A stretch of 64,000 bases of DNA from Sepioteuthis lessoniana. Its lineage: Eukaryota > Mollusca > Cephalopoda > Myopsida > Loliginidae. The notes beneath the pieces were generated by a model. The model did not search any database, was not told the DNA's origin, and worked only from the letters and a program-made list of their open reading frames with translations. Below, piece after piece: positions 54,763 to 64,000 of this stretch (position 1 is its first letter; each line of letters opens with the position of its first letter). The DNA lies in NCBI GenBank assembly GCA_963585895.1, contig OY757911.1:63640807-63704806 (forward strand). The letters run 5' to 3'. A program made the position numbers and the translations under genes.

Positions 54763-56075
54763 CTGCTGCAATCCTACCAATGCCAGTGAGGAAATGGACC
54801 TTATCACCTTCTACAGCAAGCTATCTTCCCTTGTCCATTGTATTCCCAAACACAGCATTCTAATCATCAGTAGGGACATAAATGCTCAAATAGGTAAAGA
54901 TGAAAACAACAAATTCTTCTTACACAACTTGTCAAACAGAAATGGGAAACATCTAACAGACTTGTCACTTGAAAACAGACTAGCATGCCTTAATACTAAA
55001 TTACAGAAAAGAGAGGGAAAATTTTGGACCGACACCTACCCAAATAATGCTAAAACACAGATAGATTACATACTCATAGATAAGAAATGGATTAATAGCG
55101 CTCTGAACTGGGAAGTATATTCCTCTATTGAAGGAGTATCTTCCAATCACAGAATTGTCACAGCAAATGTATGCCTGAAACTACAGAGAAATAAGACACA
55201 AACAGCCAAAAATACACACTACAATTTATCCACACTTAACAATAACATCAATAGCTCTAATAAAAGAAAATGACTTTACATTAAAAAAAAAAGGCAAGGA
55301 GCAGACAATATCCTGCAGAAACTATCATAGACACAGAATGCAGATGACATAGCACTTTTTGCAAATACACCTTGCAAATACCCAAGCTGAATCCCTGCTG
55401 CATAGCCTGGAGCAGGTAGTAGAAGGCATTAATCTCCATGAGAATGCAGACAAAATGGAATACATGTGTTTTAATCAAGAAGAAGTCATTTCCACTCTGA
55501 AATTAGTAGACAAGTTTATGTACCTCAGCAGCAGTATCTCATCTACTGAAACTGATATCAGTATATGCCAAGTGAAGGCATGGACTGTTATCAATTGGCT
55601 ATTGATCACATGGAAGTCTAATCTATCTGATAAAATGAAACAAGATTTCTTCCTAGCAGCAATTGTGTCAATACTAGTTTATGGATGCACTACATGGATG
55701 GTGACAAAATGTGTTGAGAAAAAGCTAAATGGGAACTGCACAAGAATGCTACAAGCTATACTGAACAAATCCTGAAAGCAACACTCTATGAAACAACAGC
55801 TGTATGACCACTTACCTCCCATCTCTAAAACTATCCAAATAAGATGAATAAGACATACTAGACAAACAAGGATGAACTCATAAGTGATATTCTCCTATGA
55901 AACCCCTTCACATAGATATGCCTGCTTTGGCCAACCAACAAGAACTTACCTACAACAGTTCTGTATGGACACAGGATGGAAGACCTTCCAGGAGCAATAG
56001 ATTGATAGGGACAGATAAATAGAGAAAGAGAGAGAGAGAGTCAGGGAAATATGTGCTAGCAGCACAACTTGATGA
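54763..56075 (+). pseudogene. RTE-type LINE with internal deletion
   Basis: The endonuclease part at 54771-55272 reads PTNASEEMDLITFYSKL, DINAQIGKDENNKF, AKTQIDYILIDKKW, VSSNHRIVTANV. The catalytic set D-N/D/NH is recognisable, with the usual DH changed to NH. At about 55263 it jumps to ENDFTLKK, far downstream in the RT. About 1.3 kb (residues about 265-683 of the intact ORF) is missing. It resumes at an AD-D-A-like motif, then LVDKFMYLSSSISSTE, KMKQDFFLAAIVSILVYGC. It ends with AACTTGATGATGAGG. A C-type SINE sits at its 5' edge. Confidence 0.85.
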
Positions 56076-56429
56076 TGAGGTTATCTATATATATGTATAT
56101 ATAATCAGTAGCAAAGTGTGACTTGGGAACCAGTCACAAGCAGTTCATTATGCAGGTTAATCATCAAGGTGGAGAGAGAAAAGAAAAGCCTTACTCAGCA
56201 TCCCCAGAAAATGATTTGCCTCCTCCCTATCTGTAAATGTGATGTGAACTAATCTTAATATGAGAAAATATATTTCTGCTAACAGGCCTCGCTTCAGACT
56301 TGATACCCCTCTCAGCTGAAATTGATGTCCCTCACTCCATTTGTAATACCCTGGTGACTATGATGACTACTATTGGTTATGAGAGAAAATTATGAAATCT
56401 ACCAATAATTAGTCATTAAAATTTTTTTT

Positions 56430-57000
56430 TATAGATAATTTCAATTCTTTGTTTCTTTTTGGCAAATCCATTGATCACTTTATTGTTATAAGTATCAGCA
56501 CTATGCTCTACCTCCATCTTTTTCAAAAGGCCTTTATTCATAGAAATGAAAAACAAATTACTTTATCACTCTTCCCTTTGGGAACTCCTCATATAATTAT
56601 TCATGCACTTTAATGAAGAAAATAATCTCTCACAAGAAACAGATGTGGCAGGTACGATCAGAATTAGACATAGTGATTTAGTTACTTCAGCTAGAACTTG
56701 GTTTAGTTCAAGTTCCTGTATTATTTTTGTGACTTCTTGGATACTTAATGCTTGCTTTCCAAATCTGCAGCATGAACTGATTTCAGCTCACATTTCAATC
56801 CATCCAAATCCAATGTTTTTATATACAACATAAGTTGAAAATGCTTTCATCATAAAATTTTTTTTGAAAGTTTGAAAAAGCTTTGGATTTAACGATTCAA
56901 AAAATCTGAACTCTCCCATTGTTTTAAATCTTTGCTCAACGTGAACAATAACATCACCCAAAATGTTGTTCAGAACCAAATGATACAAATTTTTTCTCTA
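56430..57000 (-). pseudogene. hAT transposase C-terminal remnant
   Basis: The reverse strand near 56590-56660 reads LILIVPATSVSCERLFSSLK, followed by YMRSSQRE. This is the hAT dimerisation motif (usually L-VPATSA-SERSFS-LKRIKTYLRSTM). Upstream (56788-56988) HLVLNNILGDVIVHVEQRFK resembles the -DxI-xx-xRF- strand of ZMYM/52K-type hAT proteins. Several stops; the TIRs were not located. Confidence 0.72.
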
Positions 57001-57004
57001 AATC

Positions 57005-57440
57005 TGTCCAACTCTAAGACCTTTCAATTGGCAAGTCTTTGATTCCAGCAATATGACGTAGTAAAATCATCATTTCAGTAGAGAGGGTTTGCTGGTTTAA
57101 TACGGCTGGAAAGCAAGCAAAAGAATTTTTGATTTTTTATTGTTTTTTTTCTCTGTACCCCTAGCTTTATAATTCTTTTTCTATTTTTCATGCATCCAGC
57201 TTGAAGAGAATGATAAAATAGGAAAGACTAAAGCGATAGCCTTTTCTAATTGTTATGATGTGCCAGGTTAGCACTAGTCAGTTGTTTATCAAGCTTTTTT
57301 AGTTATTCTCTGTGAGAGACTTACATCAGCTCTCTCTTATACTCATGCAAATTAGGCAGATTAATTTGTCAGTATCACTACATATCCATGAAACATATTG
57401 GTCTTATGCCCCAAGTAGGTCTTGTACTTCTAGTGATTAT
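57005..57440. other. Unassigned stretch between hAT and Gypsy relics
   Basis: Nothing firm. AGGAAAGACTAAAGCGATAGC at about 57220 repeats text near 58212, so part may belong to the Gypsy copy. Confidence 0.35.
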
Positions 57441-57444
57441 TTCA

Positions 57445-58380
57445 TTTTCAGGATTGCTTTGCTCTCCTTGTCTCTCCCATATTTCTTTCTTTGAGAGATC
57501 TAGATCTGTCCCACACTGAGCTGTAATCAAGATCATCTTCTTGCATTATTTGATCTTCATCTGAGTTTTCAGACTCACTGTGGCCCACCTGATCATGCAT
57601 TATTTCATCTTCTGACTTTTCATTCTGTAAAGGTTGTTCCAATAAATCATTAACAGAAAGAATCGTAGAGATTTCTTCCTCATTTTGCTCTTCATATTTG
57701 CTCTGGGGCCTTATTTGATCTGCATGGGCAAATACTGTTCCTCTTCCTATTTGTTATAGCTGTATTGTGGCCTTTCTGAATTTGATTCTTTGTTCTTTTT
57801 GTACCACACTTTTTCATTTGTGGAGTATGACATCGTTAGCAGAGCTCTAATTTACCTTCCCATTAAAGCTGATGGGCTTTCTAGTCTTCTGGCATGTGGT
57901 ATTGTGTGATAGCTTAAAAGCAGCCTTGGTAGAAAAGCTTCTATTTTTTTCTTTTTGCTGATAACATGCTTTCAGTTCAATTTTATGGTCTGCACCATTC
58001 TTTCTACCAACCCATTCAATTGAGGGTGATATGTTGGTGTCTTATACGGTTTACACCCTATTTTATTCCAACCATAAATTTAGGTCTTCATCGCAAAATT
58101 CTGATGCATTGTCGGATACCAGGATTTACACTTGATTACACTTGATACCAGGGTGATTGTTTCTCTTTCATTCAGTCACTATTATGTCCTGTCTGTCTTT
58201 TTCAATAAAACAGGAAAGACTAAAACAACAGCCTTTTTGACTATATAGAGAACACAGCAAAAATATTTTTGCTTTTCAGTAACTGTTTCTCAATCTTATG
58301 TTTTGTCTCTCATGTTCCTGATTCAAAAGCAATAGGGAAGCTACTAAATTCATTGCTTTTGTGATTTTTTTGCTAAACCA
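57445..58380 (-). pseudogene. Gypsy (Ty3) integrase and pol C-terminus remnant
   Basis: On the reverse strand, 58130-57960 reads LVSDNASEFCDEDLNLWL and, with shifts, YHPQ-NGLVERMVQTIK-like text: the integrase core SDNGSEF...HPQSNG-VER of Gypsy elements. Further on come GRGTVFAHADQIRP (the pol tail -HADQLRP) and an acidic end EQPLQNEKSEDEIMHDQ, open from 57642 to 57448. The region above 58140 is too decayed to assign. No LTR is seen. Confidence 0.75.
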
Positions 58381-58395
58381 ACAGGCATTTTCTCT

Positions 58396-58414
58396 ATATC
58401 ATCATCATCATCAT
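58396..58414 (-). repeat. (GAT)n 3' tail of the RTE element
   Basis: On the - strand the coding end ACGATATGA runs straight into GATGATGATGAT, so the stop codon is effectively the start of the tail. A tiny 3' UTR with a trinucleotide tail is typical of RTE elements. Confidence 0.88.
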
Positions 58415-61272
58415 ATCGTGCTGGCAGCACGGATATCCCTGACCCTCTCTCGCCACTCCTCCCTATCGTTCATCGCCCTAGGCAGGTCTTCAGGACAACA
58501 ACCTGTATCCTCACATAGCTGCTGAATGTACGTTCGTGCTGGTCGTCCTGCTTTTGTGGGGCCGTGTGTGGGGATCCATAAGAGTACATCTCTTATGAGT
58601 TCATCTCTGCTTCTCCAGCAATGTCCTGCATGTCTGGTTCGCCTAACTTGAATAGTTTTCGTGATAGGGGGCAGGTGGCAGTACAGTTGGTGTCTTGTGG
58701 GGTGTTGCTGCCAGGACTTGTTCAGGATTGCACGCAGCATTCTTGTGTAATTGCCATCTAGTTTCTTCTCCAGCCGTTTTGTTAGCGTCCATGTAGTGCA
58801 TCCATATAGCAGTATCGATGTGACCGCTGCCTGGAAGAAACTGCGTTTCATTTTATCGGTTAGATCTGATTTCCATATAGTCGATAGCCTATTGATAGCT
58901 GTCCATGCTTTCGTTAACCTCGTTTCGATGTCCTTTTCGGTTGATTCGACGCTGCTTCCTAGGTACGTGAATTTGTCTACTAGTTTAAGAGGGGTTCCTT
59001 TTAGAGTGGAGATGTCCCCCGTTTGGTTATAGCACATATATTCCGTTTTGTGTGCATTAACATGGAGGCCTATGCTTGCTGCTGCTCGTTCCAAACTATG
59101 CAGAAGTGTTTCGGCTTGGTCAGGTGTATTTGCCAGTATCGCTATGTCATCGGCGTAGTCGGCATCGGAAATTGTTGTTGCGGGGTATCTTCTGCTTCTT
59201 TTCTTCGTCAGTTCGAAGCCATTCTCTTTGATTTTGTCAATCGATGTTCTAAGTACGTAGTCTAGACAAATGATAAAGAGATACGGAGCCAGCGTGTCCC
59301 CTTGTAGTACTCCTGCTACAATGTCGAAGTATTCTGTGTCTCCATCTGGTGATCGTACTTTTACTTTAGTGTTTCTATAGAGAATCGTTATTGCCGCTAC
59401 GGTTTCTTTAGGTATGCCGTACGCTAGTAGGATTTGTTCCATCTTTCCTCTGTGAATGGAGTCGAAAGCCTTGGTAAAGTCGACAAATATTAATGTCGCT
59501 TGTAGGGTCTTTGCCCGTACACCTTCAAGGATTCTGCGGATGGTTAATATTTGTGAGGTCGTAGATCTATTTCTTCGGAAGCCATTTTGGTTTTTTCTAA
59601 GTATGTTGTCAATTTTGGGTTCTATTCGGTTTCGTAGTAGGGCATTGTAGATTTTGGCAGCTATGGATGTAAGTGTTATGCCTCGGTAGTTTTTGGCTAA
59701 TCCGAGGTCCCCCTTTTTAGGGAAGGGGAGTATGCATCCCTTCGTCCATCTATCTATCGGATTTTGATTGTATACTGCGTTGCAGTGTCGGAGCAGTATG
59801 TCGTCGAATTGTCTGGTCTTCCATACTTCCGGGGGAATTTCGTCCAGCCCTGCAGCTTTCCTATTTTTAATTTTTCTGAGAACCGAGTCGAGTTCTTCTT
59901 GTGTGAACGGTCCAAGTTTAATGTCTAATTGTTTGCTAATTATTCTGGTGATTGGTTCATGCGTTATTTTTGGTGGGTTTCCAAGTAAGTTTTCGAAGTG
60001 CTGTTTCCACAGTTTTATTCTTTCTTGTTGGTTTGCTGCTTTAAGTTTTGCTTTGGCTGTGTTCTTTCTTCTGCTCACTTCGTTTATTGTTTGCCAGGCA
60101 ATTCTAGATTGTCTATCTTCCACCAAGTCTCTAATCTTATCTATCTGATTTTGAATGTATTCTGTCTGTTCCTTTATATATATGCCTGCTAATTGATATT
60201 GTGCCGTTTTTAGTTTTAAGGCATTTGTGTTTGTTGGGTTTTTTCGATAGTTTTTGGAGGCTGTTTTCACTAGTGAACGTTTTTCTCTCACCGCTAAAGT
60301 TTCCCATGGGACTCTATATTTAGTTTTAATTTTTGTTGGAATGTATTTTGCTGCTGCCTCAAGGTGTGCATTGACGAAATTTTCGTATTCGTCGTTTGGT
60401 GTACTTTTTTCCGTCTTTTCTTGTAGTGTTTCGAATCTGTTTCTTAATTCTAATACGTATTTATCTCTTACATCTTTGTTGTTTAATAGGGCCCAGTTAT
60501 AGTGTTTGGTGGTCGCTGTTCGTTTGTCGTTTTTTCGTAGGCTTAACCGTATTTTCGCTGTGACTATTCGGTGATCGGTGGACACACCCTCAAAAGAGGA
60601 GTATGCCTCGCAATTCAATGCACTATTCTTCCATTTCTTGTTTATAAGGACGTAGTCTATCTCAGCTTTAGTATTGTTTGCGTACGTGTATGTCCATAGT
60701 TTGCCCTCTCTTTTTTGGTAGTTTGTATCGAGGCATGCTAATCTATTTTCTATCATGATATCTGTTAGATGTTGCCCATTTCTATTTGACGTGTTGTGGA
60801 GGCTGTATTTGTTGTTTCTGTTTTTCCCGATTTGTGCATTCATGTCTCCGCCAATGACTAACATGTTGTGTTTCGGGATGCTACGCACTAATGAGGATAA
60901 CTCATCGTAGAAGGTGACTATTTCATTTTCTTCACTAACATTGGTGGGGCTGTAACATGAGACGATTGTTGCTCTGGGGTTTCTGTTAAATGTAGCTGCC
61001 ATCATTCTAGGTTGTATTTTCTCAACGCTATTAAGCGTTTTTAGTGCTCTAGGTCCTATAAGCAATCCTACTCCTCCTACTGCGGCGTTGACAGAGTTTT
61101 TCCATGCGGATACAGTGGCGAGCGACCATCCATTGCCAGTTTCGTGATATTTGATATCTTCTGTGTGCGTGTATCTGTGTTCTTGTATGCATATTATGTC
61201 TATTTTATGTTCTTCGGCCAATGCGATTAGCTCTGGGAGTTGTCCTATTCTATTTAAGGTTCTTATATACAC
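58411..61272 (-). CDS. RTE-type LINE endonuclease-reverse transcriptase, 953 codons, 5'-truncated
   Basis: One uninterrupted frame. APE endonuclease, residues 1-240: catalytic E31 (CIQEHR), D143/N145 (GGDMNAQIG), D206 (EIDYVLI), D233-H234 (STDHRIVTA). Linker with coiled-coil-like text 250-430. Reverse transcriptase about 460-760: motif A FVDFTKAFD (D598), motif B LQGDTLAP (656), motif C YADD (706-709). C-terminal HAGHCW (881-886) and a Cys-rich tail to 953. It nicks target DNA and copies its own RNA in place. There is no ATG start: the first codon shown is GTG, with a stop just upstream, and the opening WN of the endonuclease (a catalytic Asn) is missing. The copy is therefore 5'-truncated by roughly 20 or more codons. 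It is otherwise intact, so recent, and lies antisense in CFAP206 intron 2. Confidence 0.9.
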   Translation of the reverse strand: MYIRTLNRIGQLPELIALAEEHKIDIICIQEHRYTHTEDIKYHETGNGWSLATVSAWKNSVNAAVGGVGLLIGPRALKTLNSVEKIQPRMMAATFNRNPRATIVSCYSPTNVSEENEIVTFYDELSSLVRSIPKHNMLVIGGDMNAQIGKNRNNKYSLHNTSNRNGQHLTDIMIENRLACLDTNYQKREGKLWTYTYANNTKAEIDYVLINKKWKNSALNCEAYSSFEGVSTDHRIVTAKIRLSLRKNDKRTATTKHYNWALLNNKDVRDKYVLELRNRFETLQEKTEKSTPNDEYENFVNAHLEAAAKYIPTKIKTKYRVPWETLAVREKRSLVKTASKNYRKNPTNTNALKLKTAQYQLAGIYIKEQTEYIQNQIDKIRDLVEDRQSRIAWQTINEVSRRKNTAKAKLKAANQQERIKLWKQHFENLLGNPPKITHEPITRIISKQLDIKLGPFTQEELDSVLRKIKNRKAAGLDEIPPEVWKTRQFDDILLRHCNAVYNQNPIDRWTKGCILPFPKKGDLGLAKNYRGITLTSIAAKIYNALLRNRIEPKIDNILRKNQNGFRRNRSTTSQILTIRRILEGVRAKTLQATLIFVDFTKAFDSIHRGKMEQILLAYGIPKETVAAITILYRNTKVKVRSPDGDTEYFDIVAGVLQGDTLAPYLFIICLDYVLRTSIDKIKENGFELTKKRSRRYPATTISDADYADDIAILANTPDQAETLLHSLERAAASIGLHVNAHKTEYMCYNQTGDISTLKGTPLKLVDKFTYLGSSVESTEKDIETRLTKAWTAINRLSTIWKSDLTDKMKRSFFQAAVTSILLYGCTTWTLTKRLEKKLDGNYTRMLRAILNKSWQQHPTRHQLYCHLPPITKTIQVRRTRHAGHCWRSRDELIRDVLLWIPTHGPTKAGRPARTYIQQLCEDTGCCPEDLPRAMNDREEWRERVRDIRAASTI

Positions 61273-61544
61273 TCCCTAAATAATGTTACTCATAACAATT
61301 ATTCTAATAAATGGGAAAAACAGAAAATAAAATTACAAAATGAGTTCTGCTCTATCATTAAGGAAACAAAAATATACACAAAATTAAACTACTTAGTGTA
61401 TTGTCCTAAATAGAACCGTGTTTGCAAGAGAGACAAAGATTATGTGAAGAAAAAAGTTTATCCCTCTCCTGTTTTTTAAATATTTGATATTTATTTAATT
61501 GTAAAAAAAAATTTTTGGAGACAGTTCAAATGAACGAATTTATA

Positions 61545-62106
61545 TAAAAGTTATTCAATAAATAATGTGAAATATTGCCTTAGGAGTTGGCAATAAGAAG
61601 CACTGTTTATGGTTGCACCTTTTTCAAAGAACTTAATAGTGATGATTCCTTTCATGTCCCAGAATACTGTCAACATGACCAGTTTACTGACTTCTTGTAC
61701 CTGAAACTTTTTCTTTACTAGAGAGTCAGTGTGTTTCCACTCCATAGACTGTATTTTTAAATCAGGCTTAAAGAGGCAAACCCATGTTTAACCCATTTAT
61801 AAAAATCTTTTCGACTGAAACATGCATCTCCATTCACATCACACATTTTTCTGTAAATTTCACATGGATTACACTTCTAAGGCACCAAAAATTCGATGCT
61901 ATACTTCTGTTCAAGGCTAGTGCTCTCTGATTTTCCACCATTTTGAATAACCTTAAAGCAAGTATTTTTGCGAGATTAAAATAATTTTTGCCATAAACCA
62001 ATTCCAAACAATGCAGAATTTATATTTATTGAAAAAAATTCTGGAAAAAAATGTATTTTGCCTTTTTAAACAAAATTTCCCTCATTTATTAAATGATCCT
62101 CATATG
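61545..62106 (-). mobile_element. mariner-2 element, catalytic half deleted
   Basis: The reverse strand 61745-61551 reads MEWKHTDSLVKKKFQVQEVS, VMLTVFWDMKGIITIKFFEK and GATINSASYCQLLRQY. This is the mariner block around the first catalytic Asp (normally VFWD). Right end, reversed, GAGGATCATTTAATAAATGA next to TA. Left end AAGTTATTCAATAAATAATG matches the 14955 copy. Coding text beyond QLLRQY is absent on the left, so the second and third Asp are lost. Confidence 0.8.
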
Positions 62107-62109
62107 TCC

Positions 62110-62748
62110 AAAAGATTGAGAATGGCTAATGGATAAATCAACAATGCTAGGACCAAAAATCATTTGGATAATTTCCTTCAATTGCCCTATTCTAAAAAGA
62201 TTTTACTTGTATGTACACAACAAAATCTCTTTGTCAGTCATCTTCAACAAAACGTGACTTCTGTATTTTTCTCAAATCTACAATTGCCATTTAAATCCTC
62301 TGGAGAATTAAATGAGTCAGCTGATGGTGAATTCAAAAGAGAACTTTGCAGACTTGAAAAGTGTAAGTGATGAGATAAGAGTATGATCCCAAGAGGGAAG
62401 CTTTGAAGAGAGTTAAGGTGACTTTGGACTAGGTAAGCTACTTTTTTGGCAATATTTAATGGCTTGATTATTTCCATTTTATATATAAAGTTCAATGTGA
62501 TATTTTGATCATTTTCTAACACTTGTGAACCAATCAACCAATATACACATGATTTAATATTGTCTTTTTTTGGTATTAGTTTTTACAATCTACACAAAAC
62601 TGTTTGGCTTAAAGCAAATATCACAAGTTTATCTTTTGCTAAGACAACTGATTTTTAAGCATCCAGAAAAAACAAAGTCATTTTTTTTTACATTGGGATG
62701 ATAAACCTTTTAAAGATGTGCTCCATTTTTTTTCTTTATCACTTTACT

Positions 62749-62750
<2 letters not shown>
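62110..62750. other. Non-coding stretch with an exon-like frame
   Basis: An open frame (62164-62370) ends with a strong GTAAGT donor and has TTTGTCAG upstream, but its residues match nothing I know in CFAP206. Left unannotated. Confidence 0.35.

Positions 62751-62786
<36 letters not shown>
62751..62786. repeat. (AT)n microsatellite
   Basis: About 17 AT units adjoining the next SINE tail. Confidence 0.95.
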
Positions 62787-62788
<2 letters not shown>

Positions 62789-63046
62789 TTTGGTTTGGTT
62801 TGATTTCTTTGTTTATTGATATAACAGCCTTCATGGGTTATTTAATACCAAAGCTATCCTTGTAGAAGAACAATAGTGGTTCTATTTTACCCATAGCTGG
62901 GGTGAAGAATAATGTTGAAGAAGTTGCATACCTTTTCCATTAGTATTAATCTGAAAGTGAGGGTAATAGTATGGCTGGAGTTTGAACTCAATTACTATGA
63001 TGTCACAGTCCAGTGTGTTAACCACTACACCATGTGGCTCTCTTCT
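62787..63046 (-). repeat. C-type tRNA-derived SINE
   Basis: (GGTTT)n start, CATGGGTTATTTAATACCAA, CTATTTTACCCATAGCTGG, GGAGTTTGAACTCAATTACT (B-box region), TTAACCACTACACCATGTGG (A box reversed). Complete. Confidence 0.85.
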
Positions 63047-63399
63047 CTCACACTCTCTTCCTTTGTCTCACCCCTTACCATCAACAGATAGTGGAAATAT
63101 GTGGAAATATGTAAAGATACATGCCAGTACATATGCAAACATGTAAGTGTGAGCAACAGCACATGTACAAACATACCAATATTCAATAACAGACAAACTT
63201 AGGCACACATACACACAAATAACCCCCACTTTTAGAACAAAAAATCAACCATATTAATCCTTTTTTTAAGTATATAATATAATGTAATATAATATATAAA
63301 TGCTCTACCATTGATATTGAGCACTATTTAACAATACTGCAACATTTGGTCCTCCATAAATTCACCAAGTGAGCTAGTAAGAACCATAAACCTCTTTTA

Positions 63400-63400
<1 letters not shown>
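63047..63400. other. Non-coding stretch
   Basis: AC-rich and AT-rich low-complexity sequence; nothing else. Confidence 0.5.
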
Positions 63401-63401
<1 letters not shown>

Positions 63402-63452
<51 letters not shown>

Positions 63453-63478
63453 AAAGAGGAAGAGAGAGAGAGAGTAGG
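63402..63478. repeat. (AT)n and AG-rich microsatellite
   Basis: About 23 AT units, then AGAAAAAGAGG and an AG run. Confidence 0.93.
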
Positions 63479-63479
63479 T

Positions 63480-63930
63480 AAACAGAGAGAGAAAAAAGAT
63501 GAGATGAATAAAATAAAATTTGTTTTGAGTAAATCATTTTACACAAAGAAATACTGTACACCATTGAGATATCTGTTTTTTCAATTTAAACTCTAAATGG
63601 AATTGAAATTCTTGCCAGAAGGTAGTCATAAGTTTATGCTTCACGTGTTATGTAGATATTCTTAATAATATGAAGTCACACATTGCAACAGTGAGACAGT
63701 GTGATTAACTCAGTTATTTGGTCAACATATAAACTATCAACAAATACAACAATGTTGTTATTACTGACTTTTAAAACTTTTGTCTGTAATATACACCAAC
63801 TGTGATGCCTAAATTTTCTTTTTTTATTGTCTTTTGGGGATGAAGCATAATTTCTTTTTAGAAATCAGAAGTTCTATTTGTAAAGAAGTACAATGAAAAA
63901 ACACAGAAAAAAAGATAGTATAAATAAGAA
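63480..63930. other. AT-rich non-coding stretch
   Basis: No feature recognised. Confidence 0.5.
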
Positions 63931-63933
63931 GGA

Positions 63934-64000
63934 GTGTTGATGTTTTATGGCATATCAATCCTTGTGTGATATTTAATGCTAAATCCTCTCTCTCTCTCTC
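63934..64000 (-). repeat. A/C-type 3' tail, then (CT)n at the window end
   Basis: TTTTATGGCATATCAATCCT and GATATTTAATGCTAAATCC are the shared retroposon tail reversed. It passes into a CT run cut by the window edge, so the element cannot be typed. Confidence 0.6.

Larger units (their letters stand above)
54391..64000 (+). other. CFAP206: CFAP206 intron 2 (inferred, continues past the window)
   Basis: From the GTAAGA donor onwards I find no further CFAP206 exon. The stretch is filled by repeats listed below, most of the larger ones on the - strand. It remains possible that a very short or diverged exon was missed. Confidence 0.55.

Noticed and set aside
58751..60502. Several + strand frames opposite the RTE ORF
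   Set aside because: Antisense shadows of an intact LINE frame with no motifs of their own.
61270..61272. Initiation of the RTE ORF at GTG
   Set aside because: Animal LINEs do not normally start at GTG, and the endonuclease opening is missing, so this is a 5' truncation point rather than a start.
62231..62362. Possible coding exon with TTTGTCAG acceptor and GTAAGT donor
   Set aside because: The translation does not resemble CFAP206 or any family I know, and an open frame this short is common in this DNA.

Overview
The window is eukaryotic, AT-rich, intron-bearing animal DNA packed with transposable elements. It carries two coding exons of a conserved axonemal gene (CFAP206), several tRNA-derived or tRNA-like SINE families, RTE-type LINEs with trinucleotide tails, mariner, hAT and Gypsy relics, a Ty1/copia-type LTR element and many dinucleotide arrays. 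This mix suits a lophotrochozoan, most plausibly a coleoid cephalopod such as octopus, squid or cuttlefish. The lineage is an inference from repeat style, not a sequence match I could run.

Layout. 1-11 kb: non-coding DNA with retroposon pieces, a mariner HTH relic, a 557-bp hAT-like MITE and mariner copy M1. 11.2-13.9 kb: an A-type retroposon with a perfect 18-bp hairpin, then a complete 2.1-kb LTR retrotransposon with LTRs, 5-bp TSD, PBS and PPT. 15-24 kb: a mariner-2 deletion derivative, a LINE split by an A-type retroposon, and a 2-kb composite with nested elements and three B-type SINEs. 24.4-31 kb: mariner M2, RTE ends, a promoter-like block and a clean A-type copy. 32-38 kb: a LINE 3' end with a restriction-like-endonuclease motif, a ~70-bp minisatellite and a decayed LINE RT. 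40-51 kb: RTE ends, SINEs and mariner M3 with telomere-like filler. 52.4-54.4 kb: CFAP206 exons on the + strand; the rest of the window to 64 kb appears to be its second intron, holding RTE, hAT and Gypsy relics and a 953-codon RTE ORF on the - strand.

Repeat names used here. A-type: a ~550-680 bp retroposon with a unique ~250-bp head, an internal imperfect minisatellite (TAAACTGAATTGTTTGAAAT-like units) and a 3' tail reading TTGGCATTAAATAACC...GGTTGATATGCCAT followed by CCAA repeats. B-type: a ~250-bp tRNA-derived SINE with B box GGTTCAATCC. C-type: a ~220-bp tRNA-derived SINE with A box TGGTGTAATGG, ending in almost the same 3' tail as A-type.

The most notable item is the LTR element at 11748-13850. 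It keeps a gag zinc knuckle, aspartic protease and the integrase HHCC zinc motif, but the rest of pol (integrase core, RT, most of RNase H) is replaced by about 575 bp of unrelated open sequence fused in frame. The last ~46 codons of RNase H survive downstream in another frame. It looks like a non-autonomous element that picked up foreign coding sequence.
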